DNA of 64,000 nucleotides, taken from assembly GCA_965250245.1 (NCBI GenBank), contig OZ252296.1, forward strand, positions 4,526,001-4,590,000, read 5' to 3'. Of the stretch, positions 1-8,651 are shown one piece after another (positions within the stretch are counted from its first letter, which is position 1; every line of letters begins with the position of its first letter). The stretch is from JABDIP01 sp965250245. Its GTDB lineage: Bacteria; Pseudomonadota; Alphaproteobacteria; DSM-16000; Inquilinaceae. The translations under genes and the position numbers were made by a program. The notes beneath the pieces are model-generated. The model ran no database searches. It saw nothing but the letters and a program-made list of their open reading frames with translations, and was not told where the DNA came from.

Positions 1-466
1 GCAGCACGCTGAGATACAGCAGGCCCAGGACCCGCACCCGCGCGTGGCCGATCAGGCCGTCGGAGTCGAGCCCCGCCGCCTCCAGGGTCCAGCGCATGGA
101 CCGTTCCAGCTGCGGCAGCTGCGCCACGGACCCGGCCGGGTCGCGGCGCAGCGCGCCGGCGATCGCGGTGACGCCGGCGCGGTGGGCCTGCAGCGCGTCG
201 AAACGGCGCATCAGCAGGTCGAACAGCCGGTCCCGGGCCGAATCGGCGGGATCGGCCGCGCCCTCCTCGAGCATGGCCTCGTCGACCATGCGGGAGAAGC
301 CGTCCAGGATCGCCGATTTCGACGGGAAGTGGCGGTAGAGCTCAGGCAGCGGCACGCCGGCGTCACCGGCGATCCGGGCCAGGGTGAGATCGCGCCAGCC
401 ATGCTCGGCGGCCAGATCGATGGCGGTCTTGATCACCAGAGGTCCGGTCTCGGCCTTCTTCGCCAT
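1..466 (-). CDS. TetR/COQ9-like transcriptional regulator, 3' end missing
   Basis: The gene reads leftward and runs off the left edge of the window; 155 codons are present from ATG at 466. The N-terminal ~60 residues form a TetR-type helix-turn-helix: a helix beginning LVIKTAIDLAAEHG, then the recognition part VPLPELYRHFPSKSAIL. The remainder is helical and contains RWTLEAAGLDSDGLIGHARV and LGLLYLSVL, which resembles the COQ9-like C-terminal half of TetR relatives common in Rhodospirillales. DNA binding is inferred from the fold. The target and ligand cannot be told, and no neighbour upstream is visible. TetR family versus COQ9-like protein remains open because the C-terminus is missing. Confidence 0.75.
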   Translation of the reverse strand, partial: MAKKAETGPLVIKTAIDLAAEHGWRDLTLARIAGDAGVPLPELYRHFPSKSAILDGFSRMVDEAMLEEGAADPADSARDRLFDLLMRRFDALQAHRAGVTAIAGALRRDPAGSVAQLPQLERSMRWTLEAAGLDSDGLIGHARVRVLGLLYLSVL

Positions 467-543
467 CGTCTCGCTCGGTGGTCGCGGGTGTGCCTACAAG
501 GTAGCGCGCGGCGGGTCCGGCGCAAAGCGTCGGCGGCGCCGGA

Positions 544-1050
544 TCATCGCTTCGCGATATCGGCGCGCAGGCCGCCGGTCATCTCGGCCAGCTGGTCCGG
601 GGTCAGGGCGAAGACGCTGTTGGGCGTGCCGGCGGCGGCCCAGATCGTGGCGTGGCGGAACAGGTCGTCGTCCAGCACCGTCAGCGGCGGTTCCGCATGG
701 CCGATCGGCGCCACCCCGCCGATGGAATAGCCGGTGCGGGCGCGCACGTAGTCGGCGTCGGGGCGCTTGATGGTCTCTCCGGCGATCGCGCCGGCGAGCG
801 CATCGGCCAGGCGCCGCTCATCGACCCGGTTGCCGCCGCTGGCGATGACCAGCACCGGCCGCTCGCTGTCGGAGGTCTTGAAGACCAGCGATTTGGCGAT
901 CTGGTCCACGGTGCAGCCGATCGCCGCCGCCGCATCGGCCGCCGTCCGGGTGGTCTCGTCGAATCGCACGATCTGGTGCTCGCGGCCCAGCGCCTCGAGC
1001 GCGGCGGCCAGCCGAGCCGCGCCCGATTTCGGTTCGCCCGGCGCGCTCAT
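544..1050 (-). CDS. YbaK/prolyl-tRNA editing-domain protein
   Basis: A 168-residue protein made almost wholly of the YbaK/ProX aminoacyl-tRNA deacylase domain. Characteristic stretches are the segment with QIAKSLVFKTSD, containing the conserved lysine, then LVIASGGNRVDE, and GYSIGGVAPIGH near residue 115. Proteins of this family hydrolyse mis-acylated tRNA, usually Cys-tRNA(Pro) or Ala-tRNA(Pro). Which substrate this one uses cannot be read from sequence. The ATG at 1050 overlaps the last bases of proC (stop 1047-1049), so the two genes are translationally coupled in one leftward operon. A link with proline metabolism is suggestive but unproven. Confidence 0.85.
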   Translation of the reverse strand: MSAPGEPKSGAARLAAALEALGREHQIVRFDETTRTAADAAAAIGCTVDQIAKSLVFKTSDSERPVLVIASGGNRVDERRLADALAGAIAGETIKRPDADYVRARTGYSIGGVAPIGHAEPPLTVLDDDLFRHATIWAAAGTPNSVFALTPDQLAEMTGGLRADIAKR

Positions 1051-1856
1051 GCTCCGCCCGCCAGCTCGCGGCCGCGCCGCGTGGCGGCGGCCAGGGCGCG
1101 ATCGAACAGCGGCTGCATGCCGTCCGCCGCCATCAGCACCTCCAGCGCCGCCTGGGTGGTGCCGCCGGGGCTGGTCACGTTCTGCCGCAAGGTCGCCGCC
1201 GGCTCGTCGGACCGGCCGGCCAATGCCGCCGAGCCGATCACCGTCTGTCGCGCCAGGCGCGTCGCCAGATCGGGTGGCAGCCCGACCGACGCGCCGGCCG
1301 CCGCCATGGTCTCGATCAGCAGGAAGACATAGGCCGGGCCGCTGCCGGACAGCCCGGTGACCGCGTCGATCAGCCCTTCGTCGTCGATCCACTCGACGGC
1401 CCCGGCGGCCGCCATCAGCCGGCTCGCCAGTTCGCGTTGCCCCTGGCCGACATTGTCGGTGGCGACCAGCACCGAGATGCCCTGGCCGATCGCCGCCGGC
1501 GTGTTCGGCATCACGCGGATGATCGCCGCGTCGGCTCCCAGGGTCTCTTGGAAGAAGCCGATCGTCGTCCCGGCCGCGACCGAGAGGAAGACCGTCCCGG
1601 GTCCGGTGAATCGGCTGTAGGGCGGCACGACCGTGTCGGCGACCTGTGGCTTGATGGCGAAAATCACCATGTCGGGGGTCACGTCCGCCCCGACATCCTC
1701 GATGCGATCATGGCGGATGACGGCCGGATCGTCCGGCACCTGGTCGGCCATCGGCTCGACCACGTCGACCCGGTCGACGGTGCCAGCGGCCAACCACCCG
1801 GTCAGCAGGGCGCCCCCCATCTTGCCGCAGCCGACAAGCAATACGCGATGAGCCAT
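1047..1856 (-). CDS. proC: pyrroline-5-carboxylate reductase
   Basis: A 269-residue cytoplasmic enzyme catalysing the last step of proline synthesis, NAD(P)H reduction of 1-pyrroline-5-carboxylate. The Rossmann dinucleotide motif is at residues 9-14 (G-C-G-K-M-G). Family signatures follow: VMPNTPAAIGQG at about 115-126, VTGLSGSGPAYVF at about 166-178 and VTSPGGTTQAAL at about 227-238. Length is normal for the family. It is the first gene of a two-gene leftward unit with the YbaK-type deacylase, whose start codon overlaps the proC stop. Confidence 0.95.
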   Translation of the reverse strand: MAHRVLLVGCGKMGGALLTGWLAAGTVDRVDVVEPMADQVPDDPAVIRHDRIEDVGADVTPDMVIFAIKPQVADTVVPPYSRFTGPGTVFLSVAAGTTIGFFQETLGADAAIIRVMPNTPAAIGQGISVLVATDNVGQGQRELASRLMAAAGAVEWIDDEGLIDAVTGLSGSGPAYVFLLIETMAAAGASVGLPPDLATRLARQTVIGSAALAGRSDEPAATLRQNVTSPGGTTQAALEVLMAADGMQPLFDRALAAATRRGRELAGGA

Positions 1857-1966
1857 CTGCCTCCCCCGAACCGGTCTGGATGCGGCGGGCGGCGGGACGT
1901 TGGCCCGAACGCGCCGGCGCCGCGATTACGGCGAGGCGCGTCCGGCCAAGATGCGGTCGCTGGGGC

Positions 1967-2470
1967 TCAGGCCTCGGCGACGGTGTCCAGGATGGCGGCG
2001 GAAACGGCCTCCGGAGCGGTTTTACCGCCCCAGATGACGAATTGGAATGCCGGGTAGAAGCGCTCGCATTCGGTCAGTGCGATGTCCACCAGATCCTCCA
2101 GCTGCTCCACGCTGGCGCCCTGGGCGCCGCGCAGCAGGGTGGTGTGGCGGAACATCGGGATCTGCTCTTCGGAATCGATGTCGAAATGCCCGAGCCACAT
2201 GCGCTCGTTGATCGTTGCCAGCAGCTCATGCACGGCCGGCGCGCGGCCGGTCGGAACCTTCATGTCGTATTGGCAGCAGAACTGCATCGCGCTGATTTCG
2301 TCCTGCCAGAAGAAGAACATACGGTAGTGGCACCAGCGACCGGCGACCTCGACCAGCATCTCGTCATTGCTGGCCCGCTCGAACGCCCAATCATTGGCGC
2401 TGACCATCTCCTCTACGATGTCCAGAGGGTTCTGGGTGAAGCTGCTTGCTTCGACCGACATTATCGCCAT
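1967..2470 (-). CDS. YbjN-domain protein
   Basis: A 167-residue protein of the YbjN family, a small alpha/beta domain related in fold to type III secretion chaperones. Visible features are the opening helix (PLDIVEEMVSANDWAFERA), a beta-rich centre (WCHYRMFFFWQDEISAMQFC) and the conserved helix ANINERMWLGHFDID-like segment around residue 100. I chose ATG 2470 because AAGGAGGG lies just upstream; a longer frame to 2521 has no such site. E. coli YbjN affects motility and exopolysaccharide, but the molecular role is unknown. The gene stands alone between proC and ubiK. Confidence 0.8.
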   Translation of the reverse strand: MAIMSVEASSFTQNPLDIVEEMVSANDWAFERASNDEMLVEVAGRWCHYRMFFFWQDEISAMQFCCQYDMKVPTGRAPAVHELLATINERMWLGHFDIDSEEQIPMFRHTTLLRGAQGASVEQLEDLVDIALTECERFYPAFQFVIWGGKTAPEAVSAAILDTVAEA

Positions 2471-2680
2471 GCTCTGCCCTCCTTGATCGGGCGCGCAATT
2501 GGTGAACCTGCGCCCGCCCATTTCACAAGATGTCGAGCTTGATACGACATCTGGTAGCCGGCCGGGCTATGGCCACTACAGAAGGCACGGTGTCACAGGT
2601 ACTCCGGCCCTTGCAACACCAATTCAGCAGGTATTCGTGACCAATAAGTGAATTTTGCGGGGAAATCGCAGTATTTTACC

Positions 2681-3112
2681 TTAATCCGGCGTTTCGTCCT
2701 TCTTGGCCGTCGCGGCCTTCCTTGCCGGCTTTCGCGATTTCGCCGCCGCCGGCTGTTTCGCGGCCGCCCGGGGCTTGGTTTCGGACTTGGCCCCAGTCTT
2801 GGCCCCGGTCTTGGTCCCAGTCTTGGCCCCAGACTTGGCCAACACCTTCGGCGCACCGCCCTCCAGGGCTGCGATGCGCTGCTCCAGCGCCGCCACGGTC
2901 TTGGCCAGCGCTTCCTGTTCCCGGCGGGCATTGGCGGCCAGTTCGCGGACCACCTCGAACTCCTCGCGGGTGACCACGTCCATGTTCGCCAGCAGGCGCT
3001 CCATGCGCTGGCGCATCTGCGCCTCGACTTCCTCACGCAGCCCCGAGACCGCGCCGGCCGCTCCCGCGGCGACACGCGCCAGATCGTCGAGCAGCTTGTT
3101 GTCGACCTGCAT
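2681..3112 (-). CDS. ubiK: ubiquinone biosynthesis accessory factor UbiK (BMFP family)
   Basis: A 143-residue protein. Residues 1-85 match the BMFP/UbiK family: LLDDLARVAAGAAGAVSGL, then EVEAQMRQRMERLLANMDVV and a coiled coil EEFEVVRELAANARREQEAL. UbiK is a cytoplasmic or membrane-associated factor that aids aerobic ubiquinone synthesis. Residues 88-143 are a lysine/alanine tail built from short repeats (AKTG units) encoded by a 12-bp tandem repeat, and would be highly basic and disordered. Such tails are common in alphaproteobacterial members. The gene is divergent from lgt. Confidence 0.85.
   Translation of the reverse strand: MQVDNKLLDDLARVAAGAAGAVSGLREEVEAQMRQRMERLLANMDVVTREEFEVVRELAANARREQEALAKTVAALEQRIAALEGGAPKVLAKSGAKTGTKTGAKTGAKSETKPRAAAKQPAAAKSRKPARKAATAKKDETPD
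2782..2840. repeat. 12-bp tandem repeat inside ubiK
   Basis: About five imperfect copies of a 12-base unit, GTCTTGGCCCCA, lie head to tail. On the coding strand they give repeated Gly-Ala-Lys-Thr residues in the basic tail of UbiK. Copy number of such units changes easily, so the tail length probably varies between strains. Confidence 0.8.
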
Positions 3113-3252
3113 TTCGCCCCAATCCTCCGGGAAAGTGCGCGCAGTATGGCGATGCGCGTGGTGCGTTGCAACACCGGCGGCGCCGGGACTATAGAGGGCC
3201 GGCCGAGGCGCGATGGGGCGCCGGGATCGGCATCAGCGGGCGGGCTTTGGGC

Positions 3253-4077
3253 ATGGAACTGACCAACGACGAATGGATCCTCGATCCCGTCGCCATTCTC
3301 CTGTTCGACACGATTCCAATCCGCTGGTATGCGCTGGCCTATCTCGCCGGATTCATCCTCGGGTGGCGCTACGCCCTGCGACTGGCCCGCACCGGGCTCG
3401 CCAAGCCGACCGACGGGGATATGGACGAGTTCCTCACCTGGGCGGTGATCGGCACCATCCTCGGCGGCCGGCTGGGCTATGTCTTCTTCTACCAGCCGGA
3501 ATACTTCCTCAGCTATCCGGCGGAGATCGTAAAGATCTGGTCGGGCGGCATGTCCTTCCATGGCGGCATGCTGGGGGTCATCGCCGCCATGCTGATCTTC
3601 GCCCGCAGGCGCGATACCGGCTTCTTCGCCATCGCCGACATCGTCGCCACCGTCGCCCCGATCGGGCTGTTCTTTGGCCGCATCGCCAATTTCGTGAACC
3701 AGGAGCTCTACGGCCGCGTCACCGACCTGCCCTGGGGGATCGTCTTTCCGATCGCCGGCGACGGCTTGCCCCGGCATCCCAGCCAGCTCTACGAGGCCTT
3801 CCTGGAGGGCGCGGTGCTGTTCATGCTGCTGTCGGCGCTGGCCCGCCGGCCGGAGATCCGCGGCCGGCCCGGCACCCTGTCGGGAATCTTCCTGATCGGC
3901 TACGGCCTGTCCCGGTTCGCGGTGGAGTTCGTGCGCCAGCCCGACGAGCAGTTCGTCGAAGGCACCGTGTTCCTGGGCATGACCATGGGCCAGCTCCTGT
4001 CGACGCCGATGATCTTCCTGGGCATCGCCATCTTTGTCTACGCCCGCCGCCGCCGGCAGGAGACCCTGGCGGCGTGA
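3253..4077 (+). CDS. lgt: prolipoprotein diacylglyceryl transferase
   Basis: A 274-residue inner-membrane enzyme that transfers diacylglycerol from phosphatidylglycerol to the lipobox cysteine of prolipoproteins. Seven or so hydrophobic segments are visible. The key motifs are present: SFHGGMLG with His103, the Lgt signature GRIANFVNQELYG with Arg143, and HPSQLYEA at about 175-182. His103 and Arg143 fall at the same numbers as in E. coli Lgt. The product is required for the several lipoproteins encoded in this window. The stop codon overlaps the GTG start of the next gene. Confidence 0.96.
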   Translation: MELTNDEWILDPVAILLFDTIPIRWYALAYLAGFILGWRYALRLARTGLAKPTDGDMDEFLTWAVIGTILGGRLGYVFFYQPEYFLSYPAEIVKIWSGGMSFHGGMLGVIAAMLIFARRRDTGFFAIADIVATVAPIGLFFGRIANFVNQELYGRVTDLPWGIVFPIAGDGLPRHPSQLYEAFLEGAVLFMLLSALARRPEIRGRPGTLSGIFLIGYGLSRFAVEFVRQPDEQFVEGTVFLGMTMGQLLSTPMIFLGIAIFVYARRRRQETLAA

Positions 4078-5180
4078 CCGCTCTGCTGGATGTCCTGCGC
4101 CGGGAGATCGCCGCGGAGGGGCCGCTTCCCCTCGATCGCTACATGGCGCTGGCCCTGGGCCATCCGCGGCACGGCTATTACGTCACCCGCAATCCGCTGG
4201 GCGCCGCCGGTGACTTCATCACCGCGCCGGAGATCTCGCAGATCTTTGGCGAGCTGATCGGCATCTGGCTCGCCGATAGCTGGGACCGCATGGGCCGGCC
4301 GGATCCGGTCCGGCTGGTCGAGCTCGGTCCCGGGCGCGGCACCCTGATGCGCGACGCGCTGCGCGCCGCCCGGGTCCTGCCGGGCTTCACCGAGGCCGCC
4401 GCGCTGCATCTGGTGGAGACCAGCCCGGCCCTGCGCGATCGGCAGCGCGACACGCTGGCGGATGTGGCCCAAATCGCCTGGCACGACCGGCTGGCCGACG
4501 TCCCGCCGGGCCCGACCCTGGCGGTGGCGAACGAATTCTTCGACGCGCTGCCGGTGCGGCAGTTCCAGCGTACCGCCGATGGCTGGTGCGAGCGGCTGGT
4601 GGCGGAGGACGCCCCCGGCGGCGGACTCGGCTTCGTGCTCTCCGACCGCCCGGATCCGATCGCCGCGCTGGCACCGGGCGCGGCCGCGGCACCGCCGGGA
4701 TCGATCGTCGAACTCTGCCCCGCGGCCCAGGCGATCGCCGGTGAGCTGGCGGCCCGCGTCGCGGAGGCGGGCGGCGCGGCGCTGGTCATCGACTATGGCC
4801 ACATCCACCCGGCACCCGGCGACACGCTGCAGGCGGTGCGCCGGCACGGCTATGCCGATCCGCTGGCCGATCCCGGCGAGGCGGATCTGACGGCGCATGT
4901 GGACTTCGCCGCCCTGGCCGCCGCCGCCGGCGAGGCGGGCGCGGCCATCTGCGGCCCCGTGACGCAGGGCGAGTGGCTGTCCCGCATGGGCATCGTGGAG
5001 CGCGCGGAACGGCTCACCCAATCCGCCAGCGCACAGCAGGCGGCGGATATCGACGCGGCGGTTCGCCGGTTGACGGCGGACGACCAGATGGGACAGGTGT
5101 TCAAGGTCATGTCCATCACCGCGCCGCCCCTGGCACCGACAGCCGGCTTCCCCGGCCTCCCGTCGCACGGCACGCCATGA
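4074..5180 (+). CDS. MidA/NDUFAF7-type SAM-dependent methyltransferase
   Basis: A 368-residue class I methyltransferase of the MidA/NDUFAF7 family (DUF185). The opening contains PLPLDRYMALALGHPRHGYY, followed by GDFITAPEISQIFGELIG, both diagnostic. The SAM-binding motif is ELGPGRGTLMRDALR at about residue 83. In mitochondria NDUFAF7 methylates an arginine of complex I subunit NDUFS2; a similar target, NuoD, is plausible here but is inference. The start is GTG at 4074, overlapping the lgt stop, and its own stop overlaps the ATG of pgeF, so the three genes form one tightly coupled operon. Confidence 0.88.
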   Translation: MTALLDVLRREIAAEGPLPLDRYMALALGHPRHGYYVTRNPLGAAGDFITAPEISQIFGELIGIWLADSWDRMGRPDPVRLVELGPGRGTLMRDALRAARVLPGFTEAAALHLVETSPALRDRQRDTLADVAQIAWHDRLADVPPGPTLAVANEFFDALPVRQFQRTADGWCERLVAEDAPGGGLGFVLSDRPDPIAALAPGAAAAPPGSIVELCPAAQAIAGELAARVAEAGGAALVIDYGHIHPAPGDTLQAVRRHGYADPLADPGEADLTAHVDFAALAAAAGEAGAAICGPVTQGEWLSRMGIVERAERLTQSASAQQAADIDAAVRRLTADDQMGQVFKVMSITAPPLAPTAGFPGLPSHGTP

Positions 5181-5944
5181 TCCAGGTCGACTCCCTCGCC
5201 GGTCTGCCAGGGGTCCGGCACGGCTTCTTCACACGGGTCGGCGGCGTCAGCGACGGCATCTACGCCGCCAAGAATTGCGGCTTCGGGTCCGGCGACAATC
5301 CCGATAACGTGGCCCGCAACCGGGCCCGCTGCATCGCCGAGATGGCCAATGGCGGGGCAGCCCTGGTGACGGCCTACCAATTCCACAGCGCCGAGACGAT
5401 CGTGGTCGAAACGCCTTGGCAGCCGGGCGATTGGCCGAAGGCCGACGGTATGGTGACCGACCGGCCGAACATCGCGCTTGGCATCCTGACCGCCGATTGC
5501 GCGCCGGTGCTGTTCGGCGACCCCGAGGCCGGCGTCATCGGCGCCGCCCATGCCGGCTGGAAGGGCGCGCTGGGCGGCATCCTGGAGGCAACCGTCGAGG
5601 CCATGGTGTCGATCGGCGCCGCGCCGGCCCGGATCCTGGCCGCCATCGGCCCCTGCATCGCCCAGAACTCCTACGAGGTCGGCCCGGAATTCCGTGACCG
5701 CTTCGTCGCCGACGATGCCGCGAATGACGGGTACTTCCGTCCCGGGACCCGGCCCGACCATCCGCATTTCGACCTGAAGGGCTATGCCGCCGCCCGGCTG
5801 GAGCGGATCGGCCTGGCCGGCGTCGAGGTCGACGGCCACGACACGGTCGCCGAGGAGGAACTGTTCTTCAGCTACCGTCGCGCCACCCTGCGCGGCGAGA
5901 CCGATTACGGGCGCGGCCTGTCGGCCATCATGATCGAGGGCTGA
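5177..5944 (+). CDS. pgeF: peptidoglycan editing factor PgeF (YfiH family)
   Basis: A 255-residue protein of the multicopper-oxidase-like YfiH family, which cleaves wrongly incorporated amino acids from UDP-MurNAc precursors and keeps L-Ala at the first stem position. The metal-site residues are visible: His70 (YQFHSAE), Cys108 in TADCAPVLFGD, and His125 in AAHAGWKG, followed by GPCIAQNSYEVG. It is the third gene of the lgt unit and starts inside the methyltransferase stop codon. Older annotations call this family polyphenol oxidase or laccase. Confidence 0.92.
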   Translation: MIQVDSLAGLPGVRHGFFTRVGGVSDGIYAAKNCGFGSGDNPDNVARNRARCIAEMANGGAALVTAYQFHSAETIVVETPWQPGDWPKADGMVTDRPNIALGILTADCAPVLFGDPEAGVIGAAHAGWKGALGGILEATVEAMVSIGAAPARILAAIGPCIAQNSYEVGPEFRDRFVADDAANDGYFRPGTRPDHPHFDLKGYAAARLERIGLAGVEVDGHDTVAEEELFFSYRRATLRGETDYGRGLSAIMIEG

Positions 5945-6062
5945 CGCCGCCCTGCCGACGGCCGGGCGTTTGCCGGACATTCGCGGCGAATCCGCACCTT
6001 AACAGGCGGGTAAGGCTGGCAGGCATAGGCTGACCGCGGATTTGAGGAGCGGTTGGCGGCAG

Positions 6063-6719
6063 ATGGGGATCCCGTCCATCGGATCAATACGGATCGGCGG
6101 ACCCACCGGCGGGGCCGGTGTGGTGGTCGATGCGCGCCCGCTGCCCGGCGCCACGGAGGGCCGGCAGCGCGTCGCCCTGCACTTGCGATCTCCAGAGACA
6201 CGCGAGGGTTCCGCGGCATCCGCCGCCGGTGCCGCGCGGCCCGGCGATACCCTCTCCGGCCTGCGCGCCGAACTGGCCGAGGCGGAGCGCGCCCGCGACG
6301 CGGCCCGGCCAAGCGTCGCACGCACGCCGGACCGGCTGTCCGCCGAGGAGCGTGCCGCGGTGGCGGCTCTCAGCCAGCGCGACGCCCAGGTCCGCCAGGA
6401 GGAGACCGCCCATGCCGGCGTCGCCGGCTCGCTGGCGGGGCCGATCGCCTATGTCTACCAGCGTGGCCCGGACGGCCGGCAATACGCCGTCGGCGGATCG
6501 GTGGCGATTTCCGCGCAGGCCGGGACCGGCGATCCCGAAGAGGCGCGGCGGATCGGCGGCCGGCTGGCCGCCGCCGCGCTGGCGGCGACCAACCCGTCGG
6601 CGGCCGACCTTGCCGCAGCCGCCAGCGCGTATCGATTCGGCGCGCCGGAAAGCGCGGAATTCCGCGGCGAAGCGGCGTCCGTGCAAGGGCCTGGCGCGGC
6701 GCTGGACCGGAGCGCCTGA
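6063..6719 (+). CDS. CJM1_0395/SprA-related putative metalloprotease family, altered zinc motif
   Basis: A 218-residue protein whose residues 100-150 match the putative metalloprotease CJM1_0395 (SprA-related) family: SQRDAQVRQEETAHAGVAG, then AYVYQRGPDGRQYAVGG. Most relatives, as I recall them, carry HExxH here; this protein has Glu-Glu-Thr-Ala-His at 113-117, so the first zinc histidine is missing and activity is doubtful. Residues 1-95 are proline/glycine/alanine-rich with a short coiled coil. No signal peptide is seen. ATG 6063 has GGAG 13 bases upstream; a TTG at 6042 is an alternative. It stands alone between pgeF and prs. Confidence 0.7.
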   Translation: MGIPSIGSIRIGGPTGGAGVVVDARPLPGATEGRQRVALHLRSPETREGSAASAAGAARPGDTLSGLRAELAEAERARDAARPSVARTPDRLSAEERAAVAALSQRDAQVRQEETAHAGVAGSLAGPIAYVYQRGPDGRQYAVGGSVAISAQAGTGDPEEARRIGGRLAAAALAATNPSAADLAAAASAYRFGAPESAEFRGEAASVQGPGAALDRSA

Positions 6720-6889
6720 CCGCTGGGCCGCGATTCCCAAGGGCTCCGCTTTATGACGTTTACATGTCGAAATCGCCTTGATATATCCACGCGCGACTCC
6801 CGCCCCGGGGGTCGACGACCGGCTCGGGCCGCGGCGACGCGAGCTGGGAGGGCTGCCCGCGACGGAGCCGCAAACGACGCCCGACCCAC

Positions 6890-7822
6890 ATGAAAATCAT
6901 CGCGTGTAACAGCAACCGCCCGCTCAGCGAGGCGATCTCCGCCGCGCTCAAGATCCCCCTGACAAAGGCCAGCATCCGCCGCTTCGCGGATATGGAGATC
7001 TTCGTCGAGATTCTGGAGAACGTGCGCGGCGAGGACGTCTTCGTCTGCCAGTCGACCAGCTATCCGGCGAACGACCATCTGATGGAGCTGCTGGTCGCGA
7101 TCGACGCGCTCAGGCGCGGTTCGGCCAGGCGCATCACCGCGGTGCTGCCCTATTTCGGATACGCCCGCCAGGACCGCAAGACCGGTCCGCGCACCCCGAT
7201 CTCCGCCAAGCTGGTGGCCAATCTGCTGACCCGTGCCGGCGCCGACCGGGTGCTGACGATGGACCTGCATGCCGGCCAGATCCAGGGTTTCTTCGACATC
7301 CCGGTGGACAATCTCTATGCCGCACCGGTGTTCGTGAAGGACATCCAGGAGAATTTCAACGGCGACGACCTGGCGATCGTTTCGCCGGATGTGGGCGGGG
7401 TGCTGCGCGCCCGCTCGGTCGCCAAGCGGCTCGATGCCGGACTTGCGATCATCGACAAGCGGCGCGAACGCGCCGGCGTGTCGGAGGTGATGCATGTGAT
7501 CGGCGACGTCGACGGGCGCAAATGCATCCTGGTCGACGACATCGTCGACAGCGCCGGCACCCTGTGCAACGCCGCCCGGGCCCTGAAGGATGCCGGCGCG
7601 GTCTCGGTCAGCGCCTACACCACCCATGGCGTGCTGTCCGGCGACGCGGTCGCCCGGGTCTCCGCCGCGCCGCTGGACGCGCTGGTCACCACCGACAGCA
7701 TCATGGCCACCGAGGCGGTGCGGGTCAGCGACAACATCCGCCAGATCTCCATCGCCAAGCTGATGGCCGAGGCGATCTCCCGCATCTCCGACGAACGCTC
7801 GGTCTCCAGCTTGTTCGACTGA
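6890..7822 (+). CDS. prs: ribose-phosphate pyrophosphokinase
   Basis: A 310-residue enzyme forming PRPP from ribose 5-phosphate and ATP, the entry to purine, pyrimidine, histidine and tryptophan synthesis. Motifs include FGYARQDRK at 89-97, the divalent-cation site DLHAGQIQGFF at 125-135, and the PRPP loop CILVDDIVDSAGT at 212-224. Length is typical. It is monocistronic here, followed by a palindromic repeat. Confidence 0.96.
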   Translation: MKIIACNSNRPLSEAISAALKIPLTKASIRRFADMEIFVEILENVRGEDVFVCQSTSYPANDHLMELLVAIDALRRGSARRITAVLPYFGYARQDRKTGPRTPISAKLVANLLTRAGADRVLTMDLHAGQIQGFFDIPVDNLYAAPVFVKDIQENFNGDDLAIVSPDVGGVLRARSVAKRLDAGLAIIDKRRERAGVSEVMHVIGDVDGRKCILVDDIVDSAGTLCNAARALKDAGAVSVSAYTTHGVLSGDAVARVSAAPLDALVTTDSIMATEAVRVSDNIRQISIAKLMAEAISRISDERSVSSLFD

Positions 7823-7892
7823 GCTGGCCGGCAAGAGTCTTTGAGGAGCCGCGGCAGCGGCGCCCCTCCAGAACTCCCTCATCCTCTATCCT

Positions 7893-7997
7893 CGTCGTCC
7901 CCGGGCTTGACCCGGGGACCCATGAAGCCGCCGCGTCCGGCAACGGAGAAACCGTGTAGCCAGCCAATGGGTCCCCGGGTCAAGCCCGGGGACGACG
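7893..7997. repeat. large intergenic palindrome (31-bp inverted repeats)
   Basis: Two perfect inverted copies, at 7893-7923 and 7967-7997, enclose a 43-base loop. Each arm is itself nearly palindromic (GTCCCCGGG-CTTGA-CCCGGGGAC). This is the form of the repetitive extragenic palindromes scattered through alphaproteobacterial genomes. It lies between the convergent ends of prs and an acetyltransferase gene, where it could also act as a transcription stop or an RNA-stabilising hairpin. Confidence 0.9.
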
Positions 7998-8038
7998 GTC
8001 TTAAAAGATGGCTAATGCGTGAATGAGCAACCGCCGTG

Positions 8039-8485
8039 CTAACGCCCCAGCGCCTTCCGCATGCTGACCTTTGTGCCCTTCCGGCCGGTCTCTATCCAGC
8101 CGTTGCGGGCGTAGAGGGCGATCGTATCGGCCATCTCCGCATGGGTGTTGAGGCGCATCTCGTCATGGCCCCGCGCCACGGCCTCCGTCTCCGCCAGCTC
8201 CAGCAGGCGGCGGCCGATGCCGGTGCCGCGTCCGTCGGGATGCACCGCCACATTGGCCAGCAGCATGAAGCCGTCGCGCGGGATCAGCACCAGCCCGCCG
8301 AGGATTTGCCCCTCCGCCTCCGCCACCCAGACCAGATGCTCGGCGATGTCCTCCGCACAGCCTTCCGCCATCGCCGGCAGGTCGTGGATGCGCGCGGCAT
8401 CGGCCGCATAGGCGGCCTCCAGGCAGGTGCCGAGACCGTCGGCGTCCTCTGGTCCGGCCCTTCGGATCACGATGCTCTTGGTCAT
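8039..8485 (-). CDS. GNAT family N-acetyltransferase
   Basis: A 148-residue single-domain GNAT protein. The acetyl-CoA loop is VAVHPDGRGTGIGRRLLELAE at about residues 80-100, containing the R-G-x-G-x-G motif, followed by the C-terminal LYARNGWIETGRK segment typical of the fold. ATG 8485 is preceded by GGGAGG. Substrate is unknown, and no functional partner is adjacent. The gene is convergent with prs and divergent from rplY. Confidence 0.85.
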   Translation of the reverse strand: MTKSIVIRRAGPEDADGLGTCLEAAYAADAARIHDLPAMAEGCAEDIAEHLVWVAEAEGQILGGLVLIPRDGFMLLANVAVHPDGRGTGIGRRLLELAETEAVARGHDEMRLNTHAEMADTIALYARNGWIETGRKGTKVSMRKALGR

Positions 8486-8529
8486 TGCATGGCCTCCCGG
8501 GAAAATTCGCCGTGTCGTGCAAGCCGGCA

Positions 8530-8559
8530 TTGGACAAACCGTCGACACGCTGCTACATC
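8530..8559 (+). promoter_or_regulatory. candidate promoter of rplY
   Basis: TTGGAC at 8530-8535 and TACATC at 8554-8559 are separated by 18 bases, close to the housekeeping consensus. Transcription would start near 8567, giving a leader of about 85 bases that contains the hairpin at 8598-8625. Confidence 0.4.
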
Positions 8560-8597
8560 ACCGCCCTCCGTCTCAAGCATTGCTGTGAACGGTTGTT

Positions 8598-8633
8598 GGC
8601 GCCGACACCCCTGGAGGTCGGCGCCGGATTTTT
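8598..8633 (+). other. leader hairpin followed by T-run upstream of rplY
   Basis: A perfect 9-base-pair stem (8598-8606 with 8617-8625), loop of 10, is followed by GGATTTTTG. It has the shape of an intrinsic terminator or attenuator placed 19 bases before the rplY start codon, downstream of the candidate promoter. Control of L25 synthesis is an inference. Confidence 0.5.
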
Positions 8634-8651
8634 GTGACTTGGAGACATGCC

